DNA of 64,000 bases from Aeromicrobium yanjiei. Lineage in GTDB: Bacteria; Actinomycetota; Actinomycetes; Propionibacteriales; Nocardioidaceae. Below are positions 16,137 through 25,360 of the stretch, piece by piece (the stretch's first letter is position 1; each line of letters opens with the position of its first letter). The translations under genes and the position numbers were made by a program. The DNA lies in assembly GCF_009649075.1 (NCBI RefSeq), contig NZ_CP045737.1, forward strand, positions 744,001 through 808,000, in the 5' to 3' direction. Under the pieces are notes generated by a model. The model was not told where the DNA came from, made no database searches, and saw only the letters and a program-made list of their open reading frames with translations.

Positions 16137-17651
16137 ATGACCAACGTGATCACGCATTGGATGGACGGCGCACTCTTCAGCGGGGCGTCGACCTCGACGG
16201 CCGACGTGACCAACCCGGCGACCGGCCGGGTGACCGGCCAGGTGGTGCTCGCGACAGCCGACGACGCCGCCGCCGTCATCGCCTCGGCCAAGGCCGCATC
16301 GCGTGCCTGGGGCGCGACGTCGATCGCTCGTCGCACGCAGATCATCTTCGCGTTCCGCGAGCTGCTGAACGCCCGCAAGGACGAGCTCGCAGTGCTGATC
16401 AGTGCCGAGCACGGCAAGGTCCACTCGGATGCGCTGGGCGAGATCGCCCGGGGTCAGGAGGTCGTGGAGTTCGCGTGCGGCATCGCGCACTTGCTCAAGG
16501 GTGGCCACTCCGAGAATGCCTCGACCGGAGTCGACGTGCACTCCAAGCGTGATCCGCTGGGCGTCGTGGGCATCATCAGCCCCTTCAACTTCCCGGCGAT
16601 GGTGCCGATGTGGTTCTTCCCGGTGGCCCTCGCGGCGGGCAACGCCGTGGTGCTCAAGCCGTCCGAGAAGGATCCCTCTGCGTCGCTGTGGATCGCTGAG
16701 CTGTGGAAGGAGGCCGGATTGCCCGACGGCGTCTTCAACGTCCTCCAGGGTGACAAGGTCGCCGTCGACGCACTGCTGCAGAGCCCTGACGTGGCGTCGA
16801 TCAGCTTCGTCGGATCCACCCCCATCGCACAGTACGTGTACGAGACCGCCAGCAAGCACGGCAAGCGCGTGCAGGCACTCGGTGGCGCCAAGAACCACAT
16901 GGTGGTGCTGCCCGACGCTGACCTGGACCTCGCCGCCGACGCGGCGGTCAACGCGGGCTACGGCTCTGCGGGTGAGCGTTGCATGGCCATCAGCGTGCTG
17001 GTCGCGGTGGAGCCGATCGCGGACGAGCTGGTTGCCAAGATCGCCGAACGCACCCGCACGCTGCGCATCGGCGACGGCGCCAAGGCACGCACGCCCGAGG
17101 CCGACATGGGGCCGCTGGTCACGCGGGCCCACCGCGACAAGGTTGCCGGATATGTGGCGTCGGGCGCGGCCGCCGGTGCGACCGTCGTCATCGACGGTCG
17201 TGAGGTCGAGCCGACCGGCGAGAGCGACGGCTTCTGGCTCGGGCCGACGCTGTTCGACCAAGTCACGACGGACATGGACATCTACACCGAGGAGATCTTC
17301 GGCCCGGTGCTGGCAGTCGTACGGGTCAAGAGCTACGACGAGGCCGTCGCGCTGATCAACGCGAACGAGTTCGGCAACGGCACCGCGATCTTCACCAATG
17401 ATGGCGGCGCGGCGCGTCGCTTCGAGTCCGACGTCGAGGTCGGCATGATCGGCGTCAACGTACCGATCCCCGTCCCTGTGGCGTACTACTCGTTCGGTGG
17501 CTGGAAGAACAGCCTCTTCGGCGACACGCACGCGCACGGTGTCGAGGGCGTGCACTTCTTCACCCGCGGGAAGGTCGTCACGACCCGCTGGATCGATCCG
17601 GCCAACCGTCCCTCCGGCGGACTCGAGCTGGGGTTCCCGCGCAATGACTGA
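16137..17651 (+). CDS. mmsA: CoA-acylating methylmalonate/malonate semialdehyde dehydrogenase
   Basis: A 504-residue aldehyde dehydrogenase. FNFPAMVPMWFFPVALAAGN and VLKPSEKDPSASLW are strongly characteristic of MmsA, and the catalytic Cys282 lies in GSAGERCMA. The enzyme converts malonate or methylmalonate semialdehyde, NAD and CoA to acetyl- or propionyl-CoA, CO2 and NADH. ATG 16137 follows GAAAGGA. The gene overlaps the start of the class III aminotransferase by eight bases, so the two are coupled. An omega-aminotransferase with MmsA is the classical route from beta-alanine or beta-aminoisobutyrate to acyl-CoA, which is the best guess for this operon. Confidence 0.92.
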   Translation: MTNVITHWMDGALFSGASTSTADVTNPATGRVTGQVVLATADDAAAVIASAKAASRAWGATSIARRTQIIFAFRELLNARKDELAVLISAEHGKVHSDALGEIARGQEVVEFACGIAHLLKGGHSENASTGVDVHSKRDPLGVVGIISPFNFPAMVPMWFFPVALAAGNAVVLKPSEKDPSASLWIAELWKEAGLPDGVFNVLQGDKVAVDALLQSPDVASISFVGSTPIAQYVYETASKHGKRVQALGGAKNHMVVLPDADLDLAADAAVNAGYGSAGERCMAISVLVAVEPIADELVAKIAERTRTLRIGDGAKARTPEADMGPLVTRAHRDKVAGYVASGAAAGATVVIDGREVEPTGESDGFWLGPTLFDQVTTDMDIYTEEIFGPVLAVVRVKSYDEAVALINANEFGNGTAIFTNDGGAARRFESDVEVGMIGVNVPIPVPVAYYSFGGWKNSLFGDTHAHGVEGVHFFTRGKVVTTRWIDPANRPSGGLELGFPRND

Positions 17652-19005
17652 GCTCCTCGACGACGTGATCGCCCAGACCACTGACGCGATCCGCGCCCAC
17701 GAGCTGGACCGCGCGCACGTGTTCCACTCCTGGTCCGCACAGCAGCTCATCGACCCCATGGTCGTGACGCGCGCCGAGGGTGCCTACCTGTGGGACGGCC
17801 AGGAGAACAAGTTCTTGGACTTCACCTCCCAGCTGGTGTTCACCAACCTCGGTCACCAGCATCCGCGGATCGTCCGGGCGATCCAGGACCAGGCCGCAAA
17901 GCTGTGCACCATCGCGCCGGCCTTCGCCAACGACGCCCGATCGGAGGCGGCACGGCTGATCGCGTCGCACACCCCGGGCGACCTGGACCACGTGTTCTTC
18001 ACCAACGGCGGCGCCGACGCCAACGAGCACGCCGTCCGGATGGCGCGTCTGCACACCGGCCGGCACAAGGTGCTGTCGACGTATCGCTCGTATCACGGTG
18101 GCACCCAGCTCGCGGTGAACATGACCGGCGATCCGCGCCGCTGGCCGAGCGACCACGGCTCGACCGGCACGGTGCACTTCTTCGGTCCGTTCCTCTACCG
18201 CAGCCCGTTCCACGCCACCACCGAGGAAGATGAGTGCCAGCGGGCGCTGGAGCACCTCGAGCAGGTGATCGCCTTCGAGGGGCCACAGACGATCGCAGCG
18301 TTGATCCTCGAGTCCATCCCGGGAACAGCCGGCATCATGATTCCGCCGCCCGGTTATCTCAAGGGAGTGCGCGAGCTGTGCGACCGGCACGGCATCGTGC
18401 TGATCGCGGACGAGGTGATGGCCGGATTCGGCAGGACCGGCACGTGGTTCGCGATCGAGCACGGAGACGTGGTGCCCGATCTGCTGACCTTCGCCAAGGG
18501 CGTCAACTCCGGGTACGTCCCGTTGGGTGGCGTTGCCATCAGCGACGCGATCTACTCGACATTCGCCGAGCGTGCGTACCCGGGTGGTCTGACCTACTCG
18601 GGTCATCCGCTGGCGTGTGCTGCAGCCGTCGCGACCATCCGGGTGATGGAGGAGGACGGGGTGGTCGAGCACTCTGCCCGCCTGGGGGAGGAGGTCTACG
18701 GCCCCGCGCTCCGCGATCTCGCCGACAAGCACGAATGGATCGGCGACGTGCGCGGCATCGGTTCGTTCTGGGCGATCGAGCTGGTCAGCGACCGTCAGAC
18801 GCGCGAGCCATTGGCGCCGTACGGCGGAAGCAGTCCGCAGATGAACGCCATCTTGGCAGCGGCCAAGGGACGCGGTTTGCTGCCCTTCGCGAACTTCAAC
18901 CGGATCCACGTCGTGCCGCCGATCAACATCGCGGAGAGCGACGCACGGATCGGGCTGAGCATGCTCGACGACGCGTTGGCCGACGCGAGCTTCGCCCAGG
19001 TCTGA
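17644..19005 (+). CDS. Class III (omega-amino acid:pyruvate-type) aminotransferase
   Basis: A 453-residue PLP enzyme of fold type [18 protein letters not shown] is the phosphate-binding region, [13 protein letters not shown] contains the cofactor Asp, and Lys285 in [13 protein letters not shown] should form the Schiff base. It resembles taurine/beta-alanine:pyruvate transaminases. The start ATG 17644 lies inside the end of mmsA. Product aldehydes of beta-alanine-type substrates would feed MmsA directly. It is followed 112 bases later by pdxS, which makes its cofactor. Confidence 0.9.
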   Translation: MTELLDDVIAQTTDAIRAHELDRAHVFHSWSAQQLIDPMVVTRAEGAYLWDGQENKFLDFTSQLVFTNLGHQHPRIVRAIQDQAAKLCTIAPAFANDARSEAARLIASHTPGDLDHVFFTNGGADANEHAVRMARLHTGRHKVLSTYRSYHGGTQLAVNMTGDPRRWPSDHGSTGTVHFFGPFLYRSPFHATTEEDECQRALEHLEQVIAFEGPQTIAALILESIPGTAGIMIPPPGYLKGVRELCDRHGIVLIADEVMAGFGRTGTWFAIEHGDVVPDLLTFAKGVNSGYVPLGGVAISDAIYSTFAERAYPGGLTYSGHPLACAAAVATIRVMEEDGVVEHSARLGEEVYGPALRDLADKHEWIGDVRGIGSFWAIELVSDRQTREPLAPYGGSSPQMNAILAAAKGRGLLPFANFNRIHVVPPINIAESDARIGLSMLDDALADASFAQV

Positions 19006-19117
19006 TCGGCCCGATCAACGATCGGCCGCCGCGCGGATCGCGTCACGCGCAGCCTGCCCAGCGGTGCGCCGCACCCTCACAGTGCGGCGCACCACCTCGC
19101 CCCAGGGAGACCACACA

Positions 19118-20014
19118 ATGAGCAACGAGCCCACGTCGTCCGGTACGTCGCGCGTCAAGCGCGGAATGGCCGAGATGCTCAAAGGCGGCGTCATCATGGA
19201 CGTCGTTGATGCAGAGCAGGCCAAGATCGCCGAGGACGCCGGTGCTGTCGCAGTGATGGCACTCGAGCGCGTTCCCGCGGACATCCGGGCGCAGGGCGGT
19301 GTTGCTCGGGCGAGCGACCCCGATCTGATCGACGGCATCATCGGGGCCGTCTCGATCCCGGTGATGGCCAAGGCTCGGATCGGTCATCTCGCCGAGGCGC
19401 AGATCCTGCAGAGCCTGGGCGTTGACTTCATCGACGAGTCGGAGGTGCTGACGCCGGCCGACTACGCCAACCACATCGACAAGTGGGCGTTCGATGTGCC
19501 GTTCGTGTGCGGCGCGACGAGCCTGGGTGAGGCGCTGCGTCGCATCACCGAAGGGGCGGCGTTCATCCGTTCCAAGGGTGAGGCCGGCACCGGTGACGTG
19601 TCGAACGCGGTGACCCACATTCGTACGATCACCGGTGAGATCCGTAAGCTGCAGGCGCTGCGCGACGACGAGCTGTACGTCGCGGCCAAGGAGCTGCAGG
19701 CCCCCTTCGAGCTGGTCAAGGAGATCGCCGAGAACGGCAAGCTGCCGGTCACGTTGTTCACCGCTGGTGGCATCGCGACTCCTGCCGACGCCGCGCTGGT
19801 GATGCAGCTGGGCTCGGAGGGTGTGTTCGTAGGTTCGGGCATCTTCAAGTCCGGCAACCCGCAGCAGCGTGCCGAGGCCATCGTCAAGGCCACCACGTTC
19901 TACGACGACCCCCACGTCGTCGCCAAGGCGTCCAGGGGTCTCGGGGACGCGATGGTCGGAATCAACGTCAGCGAGATTCCCGAGCATCACCGCCTCGAGC
20001 ACCGCGGCTGGTGA
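19118..20014 (+). CDS. pdxS: Pyridoxal 5'-phosphate synthase subunit PdxS
   Basis: A 298-residue Pdx[38 protein letters not shown] (Lys85, the usual ribose-phosphate-binding Lys) and the [12 protein letters not shown] loop are all present. PdxS makes PLP from ribose 5-phosphate, glyceraldehyde 3-phosphate and ammonia normally channelled from the glutaminase PdxT. The start ATG 19118 has AGGGAGA upstream. No pdxT is nearby, so this is either a second, pathway-dedicated copy that uses free ammonia (abundant during amine degradation) or it borrows PdxT from elsewhere. Its stop overlaps a possible GTG start of the next small gene. Confidence 0.95.
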   Translation: MSNEPTSSGTSRVKRGMAEMLKGGVIMDVVDAEQAKIAEDAGAVAVMALERVPADIRAQGGVARASDPDLIDGIIGAVSIPVMAKARIGHLAEAQILQSLGVDFIDESEVLTPADYANHIDKWAFDVPFVCGATSLGEALRRITEGAAFIRSKGEAGTGDVSNAVTHIRTITGEIRKLQALRDDELYVAAKELQAPFELVKEIAENGKLPVTLFTAGGIATPADAALVMQLGSEGVFVGSGIFKSGNPQQRAEAIVKATTFYDDPHVVAKASRGLGDAMVGINVSEIPEHHRLEHRGW

Positions 20015-20280
20015 CACGTCTCATGAAGACGTCTGCTCGCGGGGGAGTCACTGTGGGTGCCCAAGCGCACTGGTACCCGACGGCCACGTCCCGTCGGCTG
20101 GTCCGCCGGGACGATGCCGAGTGGGTCCTCGAGGGGACAGTGCACGCGCGCCGATGCGGCGAGCTGACCACCGCCTGCGGCCTGCTGGCGGTCGACTGGC
20201 CGATGTCCTTCTACGAGCCCTTCGCCGCAGCGCGCGGAGACGTGTGCCGGTCGTGCGTGCGCACGGTCGTCGGAGTCTGA
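20011..20280 (+). CDS. Small Cys-containing protein, unknown function
   Basis: Up to 89 residues from GTG 20011, which overlaps the pdxS stop (GTGA). In-frame ATG 20023 and GTG 20053 (after GGGGGAG) are alternatives, and the last is best supported by its ribosome binding site. The conserved-looking part is [20 protein letters not shown] then [13 protein letters not shown]. Two CG pairs and a C-terminal CRSC give four cysteines that could bind one zinc or iron ion. The pattern resembles short unnamed actinobacterial proteins. It has no homology I can name and could assist PdxS or the aminotransferase. Confidence 0.5.
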   Translation: MTRLMKTSARGGVTVGAQAHWYPTATSRRLVRRDDAEWVLEGTVHARRCGELTTACGLLAVDWPMSFYEPFAAARGDVCRSCVRTVVGV

Positions 20281-20338
20281 GTCGCCCGCGACGCCCCGGG
20301 TCCCGACCCGCGTGAGTGGCACGGCACGCCCACAAATC

Positions 20339-20381
20339 CGTCGCTGCGCGACAAACCAGCCCCCCCAATCTTGCCTAGTTT
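20339..20381 (+). promoter_or_regulatory. Weak regulon-type promoter for the succinate-semialdehyde-type dehydrogenase
   Basis: ACAAAC (20351-20356) and TAGTTT (20376-20381) keep the 25-base spacing and the CCTAG context followed by TCAAG. The upstream TGGC half is absent (CGTC), so this is the least certain member of the set. Confidence 0.35.
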
Positions 20382-20430
20382 CAAGAGGGGCACCGCCCCG
20401 CGCCGAACCACCACGTGTGAAAGAGGAACC

Positions 20431-21771
20431 ATGCATTACGCGATCGTCGACCCCGCCACCGGCACCACTGTCCAGGAGTACCCGACGGCCACGGGTGCCG
20501 AAGTGTTCGCAGCCCTCGCTGCCGCCGACGAGGCCCACCGCGGGTGGAGCCGCTCATCCACCGTGGCGGAGCGCTCCGCGATTCTGCGGGAGGTCGCGCG
20601 CCTGCACCGCGAGCGCCGTGACGAGCTGGCTCAGATCATGGAGCGCGAGATGGGCAAGCCCGCCGCGCAAGGCACCGGTGAGATCGACTTCTCGGCGCTG
20701 ATCTTCGAGTACTACGCGGACAACGCGGAGAAGTTCCTGACGGACGAGCCCATCGACCTGCTCGCGGGGACGGGAACAGCCGTGGTGCGGCGCTCGTCGC
20801 TAGGCGTGCTGCTCGGCATCGCACCCTGGAACTTCCCCAGCTATCAGGTCGCTCGGTTCGCAGCTCCGAATTTCGCCGCCGGCAACACGCTGCTGCTCAA
20901 GCATGCTCCGCAGTGCCCCGGTACCGCTGAGGCGATCGAGAAGATCTTCGCGGACGCCGGCGCCCCCCAAGGCAGCTTCGTCAACATCTACGCCACGAAC
21001 GAGCAGGTCGCCGATCTGATCGCCGACCCGCGCCTGCAAGGTGTCTCGCTGACCGGCTCCGAGCGTGCCGGATCGGCAGTCGGTGAGCAGGCGGGGCGCC
21101 ACCTGAAGAAGGTCGTGCTGGAGCTCGGCGGTTCCGATCCATTCATCGTCCTGGACGCCGTCGACCTCGACGCCACGGTCGAGGCGGCCGCCGCCGGCCG
21201 CCTCAGCAACGTGGGTCAGGTCTGCAACGCCCCGAAGCGGTTCATCGTCCTGGACCAGGTTCACGACGCGTTCGTCGCCAAGTTCCAGAGCGTGCTCAAG
21301 GAGCGCGCGCCGCAGCTCGCGCCGATGGCGTCGCGGGCGGCGGCCGATCACCTCGCGCAGCAGGTTCGGCAGGCGGTCGAATCCGGGGCCGAGCAGTTCC
21401 TGGCCGGTGAGTGGAACGGCGCCCGCGTCCCCGCGGTCATCCTGACGGGCCTCGACCCCGAGGACCAGGTCGCGAAGGAGGAGTTCTTTGGTCCGGTCGC
21501 ACTGGTGTTCCGTGCCAAGGACGAGGCGCACGCGCTCGAGATCGCCAACAACACCGACTACGGCCTCGGTTCCTATGTCTACGGCGCCGACGCCGATCAG
21601 GTTGCTCGCGTTGCAGACGGGATCGAGGCCGGCATGGTCTACGCCAACTGTGTGCAGGCCGACGGCGTCGAGCTTCCGTTCGGTGGCATCAAGCGGTCCG
21701 GCTTCGGCCGCGAGCTCGGCAAGTACGGCATCGATGAGTTCGTCAACAAGAAGCTGATCCGCACCCGCTGA
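20431..21771 (+). CDS. NAD(P)-dependent aldehyde dehydrogenase, succinate-semialdehyde dehydrogenase-like
   Basis: A 446-residue short-form aldehyde dehydrogenase. IAPWNFPSYQVARFAAPN and [14 protein letters not shown] are typical of the GabD/Sad group, and the catalytic Cys265 lies in NVGQVCNAPKR. The C-terminal LPFGGIKRSGFGRELGKYG is the usual oligomerisation segment. ATG 20431 is preceded by AGAGGA. It lies 33 bases before a PuuB-like amine oxidase, and together they could take an amine or aminoaldehyde to an acid such as succinate. Substrate specificity is not determined by sequence. Confidence 0.87.
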   Translation: MHYAIVDPATGTTVQEYPTATGAEVFAALAAADEAHRGWSRSSTVAERSAILREVARLHRERRDELAQIMEREMGKPAAQGTGEIDFSALIFEYYADNAEKFLTDEPIDLLAGTGTAVVRRSSLGVLLGIAPWNFPSYQVARFAAPNFAAGNTLLLKHAPQCPGTAEAIEKIFADAGAPQGSFVNIYATNEQVADLIADPRLQGVSLTGSERAGSAVGEQAGRHLKKVVLELGGSDPFIVLDAVDLDATVEAAAAGRLSNVGQVCNAPKRFIVLDQVHDAFVAKFQSVLKERAPQLAPMASRAAADHLAQQVRQAVESGAEQFLAGEWNGARVPAVILTGLDPEDQVAKEEFFGPVALVFRAKDEAHALEIANNTDYGLGSYVYGADADQVARVADGIEAGMVYANCVQADGVELPFGGIKRSGFGRELGKYGIDEFVNKKLIRTR

Positions 21772-21804
21772 CGCGGCCGGCCAACCCGCTCGACTAGGAG
21801 AGTC

Positions 21805-23181
21805 ATGAAGAACGGCCAGATCTCGCACTGGAAGGCACGTCCCGACGTCGACGCGCCCCGGTTCCCCGCCGTGGAAGCCGGATTCGACGTCGATGTCGCG
21901 GTGATCGGCGGTGGTCTCACCGGATTGTGGGCGGCATGGGCGGTTGCGGTCAGGGATCCGTCCTTGAGCGTTGCCCTCTTCGAGGCCGAGACGATCGGGT
22001 ACGGCGCGTCCGGCCGCAACGGCGGTTGGCTGTCGGCCAAGCCGGTGGGACTGCGGCCGGTGCTGGCCAAGCAGCCCCAGGGCCGCGCCGGTGTCCGCTC
22101 GGCCGACACGATCCTGGGCAAGTCGCTCGACGAAGTGGTCGATCTGCTGGGCAGCGACACGATCGACGCCAAGCGCAGCGGCTGGCTCCAGGTCGCCAGG
22201 ACCGCGAGCGAGCTTGAGCGCGCCACGCGCTATGTCGACAAGGCCCGCACGTGGGACATCTCAGCGGAGAACCTGCGGATGTTGTCCGCGGCGGAGACAA
22301 CCGAGCGCGTCGTGGTCAGCGACGTTCGCGGGGCGATCTTCTCCCCGGACTGTTACCGGATCGACCCGGTCAAGGCGCTGGCCAGCTTGACCGGCTTGGC
22401 GGTCGAGGCCGGAGTCCGGATCCACACAGGGTCCCGCGTCTCCGAGCTCACTGACGCCGGGCTCGTGGTCAACGGTCATCAGGTCCGGGTCGCCCGACAG
22501 ACGGTGGTGGCCACCGAGGGCTACTCCAGCTGGGAGAAGGGCGAGAAGCGTCGCCTGTTGCCCATGAACAGTGCAATGGTCGTGACCGCACCCTTGTCGG
22601 CGGCCGACTGGGCGCAGGTCAGATGGGACGGCGCCGAGTGCCTGAGTGGGTCTGCGCACACGTTCTTCTATGCCCAGCGGACAGCTGACGGGCGCATCGC
22701 GATCGGTGGGCGTGGCAAGCCCTATCGCTTCAGCTCCGGCGTCGATGTCGACGGTCAGGTGGACAGCGGCACAGTCGAGTCACTGGGGCAGTCCCTGCGC
22801 GATCTGTTCCCGGGGGTGTCGTTCGAGCTGGCCCATGCCTGGTGCGGTGTGCTCGGCGTCAGCCGGGACTGGTCGCCCTTCGTGGACGTCGACGCCGACG
22901 CGAAGGTGACGCACGTCGGTGGCTACGCGGGCCAGGGGTTGACGGCCGCCTACATGGGCGGCAATCTGGTCGCCGATCTGATCACGGGGCGTGACACCGA
23001 GCTGACCCGCCTCCCGTGGGTTCGTCAGCGTCCGCGCCGGTGGGAGCCGGAGCCGCTTCGCTGGATCGGCGCCAACGCGCTGTACAAGGCGTACTCCTGG
23101 GCCGATCACATCGAGTCCCGTTCGAAGTCGACGAGCACCGCCTGGCCTGCGCGAATCGCCGATCGGATCGCCGGACGCTGA
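21805..23181 (+). CDS. FAD-dependent amine/amino acid oxidase, PuuB/DadA-like
   Basis: A 458-residue flavoprotein of the DAO superfamily. VDVAVIGGGLTGLWAAWAV is the FAD Rossmann motif at residues 28-46, and GYGASGRNGGWLSAK is the flavin-contacting GASGRNGG loop of gamma-glutamylputrescine oxidoreductase-like enzymes. A C-terminal GGYAGQGLTAAYMGGN segment binds FAD. It would oxidatively deaminate a primary or secondary amine to an aldehyde, fitting the aldehyde dehydrogenase just upstream. AGGAGA precedes the ATG. A long hairpin terminator follows. A Puu-like pathway would also need gamma-glutamylputrescine synthetase, which is not in the window, so a direct amine substrate is possible. Confidence 0.83.
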   Translation: MKNGQISHWKARPDVDAPRFPAVEAGFDVDVAVIGGGLTGLWAAWAVAVRDPSLSVALFEAETIGYGASGRNGGWLSAKPVGLRPVLAKQPQGRAGVRSADTILGKSLDEVVDLLGSDTIDAKRSGWLQVARTASELERATRYVDKARTWDISAENLRMLSAAETTERVVVSDVRGAIFSPDCYRIDPVKALASLTGLAVEAGVRIHTGSRVSELTDAGLVVNGHQVRVARQTVVATEGYSSWEKGEKRRLLPMNSAMVVTAPLSAADWAQVRWDGAECLSGSAHTFFYAQRTADGRIAIGGRGKPYRFSSGVDVDGQVDSGTVESLGQSLRDLFPGVSFELAHAWCGVLGVSRDWSPFVDVDADAKVTHVGGYAGQGLTAAYMGGNLVADLITGRDTELTRLPWVRQRPRRWEPEPLRWIGANALYKAYSWADHIESRSKSTSTAWPARIADRIAGR

Positions 23182-23209
23182 CGAGGACGTCGCCGTTCGG
23201 TGGCGTCAC

Positions 23210-23259
23210 ACGATCGCCGGTCGACCACACATGATCAGGTGTGATCGGCCGGCGGTCGT
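23210..23259 (+). terminator. Long terminator-like hairpin
   Basis: A 21-base arm (23210-23230) pairs with 23239-23259 around an 8-base loop, with only two G-U-type pairs and one mismatch. It follows the PuuB-like gene and is unusually long. The remaining 23260-23478 holds the promoter for the monooxygenase. Confidence 0.7.
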
Positions 23260-23338
23260 GTCTGGCGACCGCTGGACCCCAGCCGTTCCGGGGCTTTGGA
23301 CGGATCCGGTGAGGCATGGCTCACGTCGTCAACATCGC

Positions 23339-23381
23339 TGACGCTGACGGTCAAGCCCGCTGCCCCGCCCGTACCTAGGCT
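23339..23381 (+). promoter_or_regulatory. Regulon promoter for the monooxygenase operon
   Basis: TGACGCTG (23339-23346), ACGG, TCAAGCCC (23351-23358), TAGGCT (23376-23381) with the 25-base TCAA-to-TAG spacing. The upstream half is TGAC instead of TGGC. Confidence 0.5.
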
Positions 23382-23478
23382 CCAAACGACACCGCCCGAC
23401 AGTCGCCCACGACGGCCTTCAGACACCTGCCTTCGTGATCTGCACTACCGGGCCCCGGACTCACGAAAAAGGTGAACC

Positions 23479-25341
23479 ATGACTGTTCAGGACTCCTCGA
23501 ACCAGGCTGAGGTCGTCGCGGCGCAGCAACAGGCTGCTGCGTGGCTCGATGCTCTTTCCGCCGCCCTCGCGGCGAGCGACCGCGACGCGTTGGAGTCGTT
23601 GTTCGTCACGGACGGCGGTTGGCGCGATCTGCTCGCCTTCACCTGGAACCTGCGCCAGGTGCACGACAACAAGGCGATCGCCGACCTGTTCTTGGCCACG
23701 GCGCCCGAGATCGCCCCCCGTGACTTCGCCGTCTCGAGCAACTGGCCCGCGCCCGTCCCCACGCTGGGCGAGGACGGCGCGCTCGTGGCCATCGAGACCT
23801 TCTTCTCCTTCTCGGTCGTCGCCGGTTCGGCCGAGGGCCTGGTCTACCTGGTGCCGGACCCGGCTGACGCGTCGCGTCTGCTGGGCAAGACGCTGCTGAC
23901 GCGTCTTGTCGAGCTCGACGACGCGAAGCCGGTGTGGCCGCCGGAGGGACGTTTCGACGCCCAGCACCCGGGTGTCCGGTGGTCGGAGCACCGGGCCAAG
24001 CAGGCGGACTACGCCGATCGTGACCCTGAGGTCCTGATCGTCGGCGGTGGCCAGTGGGGCATCCAGACTGCTGCGCACCTGGGCCGCGTCGGTGTCGACG
24101 CGCTCGTCATCGACAAGCTGCCCAACGCCGGTGACTGCTGGCGGACGCGCTACGAGTCCCTGTTCCTGCACCAGCCCCACAACATGTTGCACTTCTCGCT
24201 GATGCCGTTCCCGGAGTCGTTCCCCGAGTACCTGCCGAAGGACAAGGTGGCGGACTTCGTCGAGTCCTACGTCAAACATCTCGACATCAACTTCTGGGGC
24301 GGCACCGAGCTCCTGAGCGGCCGCCACCTCGAGGACGCAGGCGTCTGGGAGGTCGAGCTGCGCCAGGCCGACGGCTCGGTGCGCACGATGCGCCCGAAGC
24401 ACGTCATGCTGGCGACCGGCGGCAGTGACGTCCCGAACATCCCCGACTTCCCGGGCCTCTCGGAGTTCCAGGGCGAGGTCCTGCACTCGAGCGAGTTCCG
24501 CGACGGCCGCGACTACGCGGGCAAGAAGGTCCTGGTCGTCGGCACCGGGACGTCGGCGCACGACTTCGCGCTCGACGTCGTCGAGAACGGCGGCCAGGCC
24601 ACCATGGTTCAGCGCAGCCCGCTGATGGTCGTCGACCTGGAGACCGCCAACCAGATGTACGGCGTGTACCGCGACCGCTCGCTCGAGACCCGCCTGGTCG
24701 ACTTCCGATTCCTCGCGGGCGCGGTGTTCCATCAGCAGCGCGCAGGTTTCCAGGAGTTCCAGAAGTTCATCGACGTCCAGGACAAGCACCTGCACGACGG
24801 GCTCGCGAACGCCGGGATGGAGACCTGGGGCGGAGAGGACGGCACGGGCTTCTACTACGGCTACCTGAGCCAGTCCAAGGGCGGCTACTACCTCAACGTC
24901 GGCGCGTCCGACGCGATCATCGCCGGAAAGATCGGCGTCATGAAGCTCGACGATCTGGAGCGCTTCGACGCCAACGGGATCGTCCGTGCGGATGGGACGA
25001 CCGAGCAGTACGACGTCGTGATCCTTGCGACCGCCTACCGGTCGATCAGCGAGGGCATCAAGAAGTACTTCGGCGAGGAGTTGGCCGAGAAGGTCGGTCC
25101 GGTGTGGGGGTTTGGACCCGACGGCGAGATGCGCAACGTGCTCAAGCCGACCCCGCAGGAGGGTTTCTGGATCCTGGAGGGTTCCATCCCGATGTCGCGT
25201 TGGCACTCCCCGCTGATGGCGCTGTTCGTCAAGGCTGAGCAGCTGGGTCTGATCCCTGAATCGTTCAAGGACGGGAACCACCTGAGCCGCACCCCGAAGG
25301 AGCCGGTGCCCGCGCTGGCGCCCTACTGGTCCGGCCGCTGA
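23479..25341 (+). CDS. Flavin-containing monooxygenase with N-terminal NTF2-like domain
   Basis: A 620-residue fusion. Residues about 15-150 look like a SnoaL/NTF2-type domain. From about residue 186 there is an FMO core with FAD motif VLIVGGGQWGIQ, the FMO identifying motif variant FQGEVLHSSEF, and the NADP motif VVGTGTSAHD. A C-terminal ATAYRS segment is also FMO-like. The Trp of Baeyer-Villiger fingerprints is absent, so N- or S-oxygenation or another FMO reaction is likelier. It carries a regulon promoter and heads an operon with the SDR, CaiB and aldehyde dehydrogenase. AAAAGGTGA precedes the start. It could open the degradation of an N-containing or cyclic substrate. Confidence 0.82.
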   Translation: MTVQDSSNQAEVVAAQQQAAAWLDALSAALAASDRDALESLFVTDGGWRDLLAFTWNLRQVHDNKAIADLFLATAPEIAPRDFAVSSNWPAPVPTLGEDGALVAIETFFSFSVVAGSAEGLVYLVPDPADASRLLGKTLLTRLVELDDAKPVWPPEGRFDAQHPGVRWSEHRAKQADYADRDPEVLIVGGGQWGIQTAAHLGRVGVDALVIDKLPNAGDCWRTRYESLFLHQPHNMLHFSLMPFPESFPEYLPKDKVADFVESYVKHLDINFWGGTELLSGRHLEDAGVWEVELRQADGSVRTMRPKHVMLATGGSDVPNIPDFPGLSEFQGEVLHSSEFRDGRDYAGKKVLVVGTGTSAHDFALDVVENGGQATMVQRSPLMVVDLETANQMYGVYRDRSLETRLVDFRFLAGAVFHQQRAGFQEFQKFIDVQDKHLHDGLANAGMETWGGEDGTGFYYGYLSQSKGGYYLNVGASDAIIAGKIGVMKLDDLERFDANGIVRADGTTEQYDVVILATAYRSISEGIKKYFGEELAEKVGPVWGFGPDGEMRNVLKPTPQEGFWILEGSIPMSRWHSPLMALFVKAEQLGLIPESFKDGNHLSRTPKEPVPALAPYWSGR

Positions 25342-25360
25342 GAACAGGAGCAAGAACACC

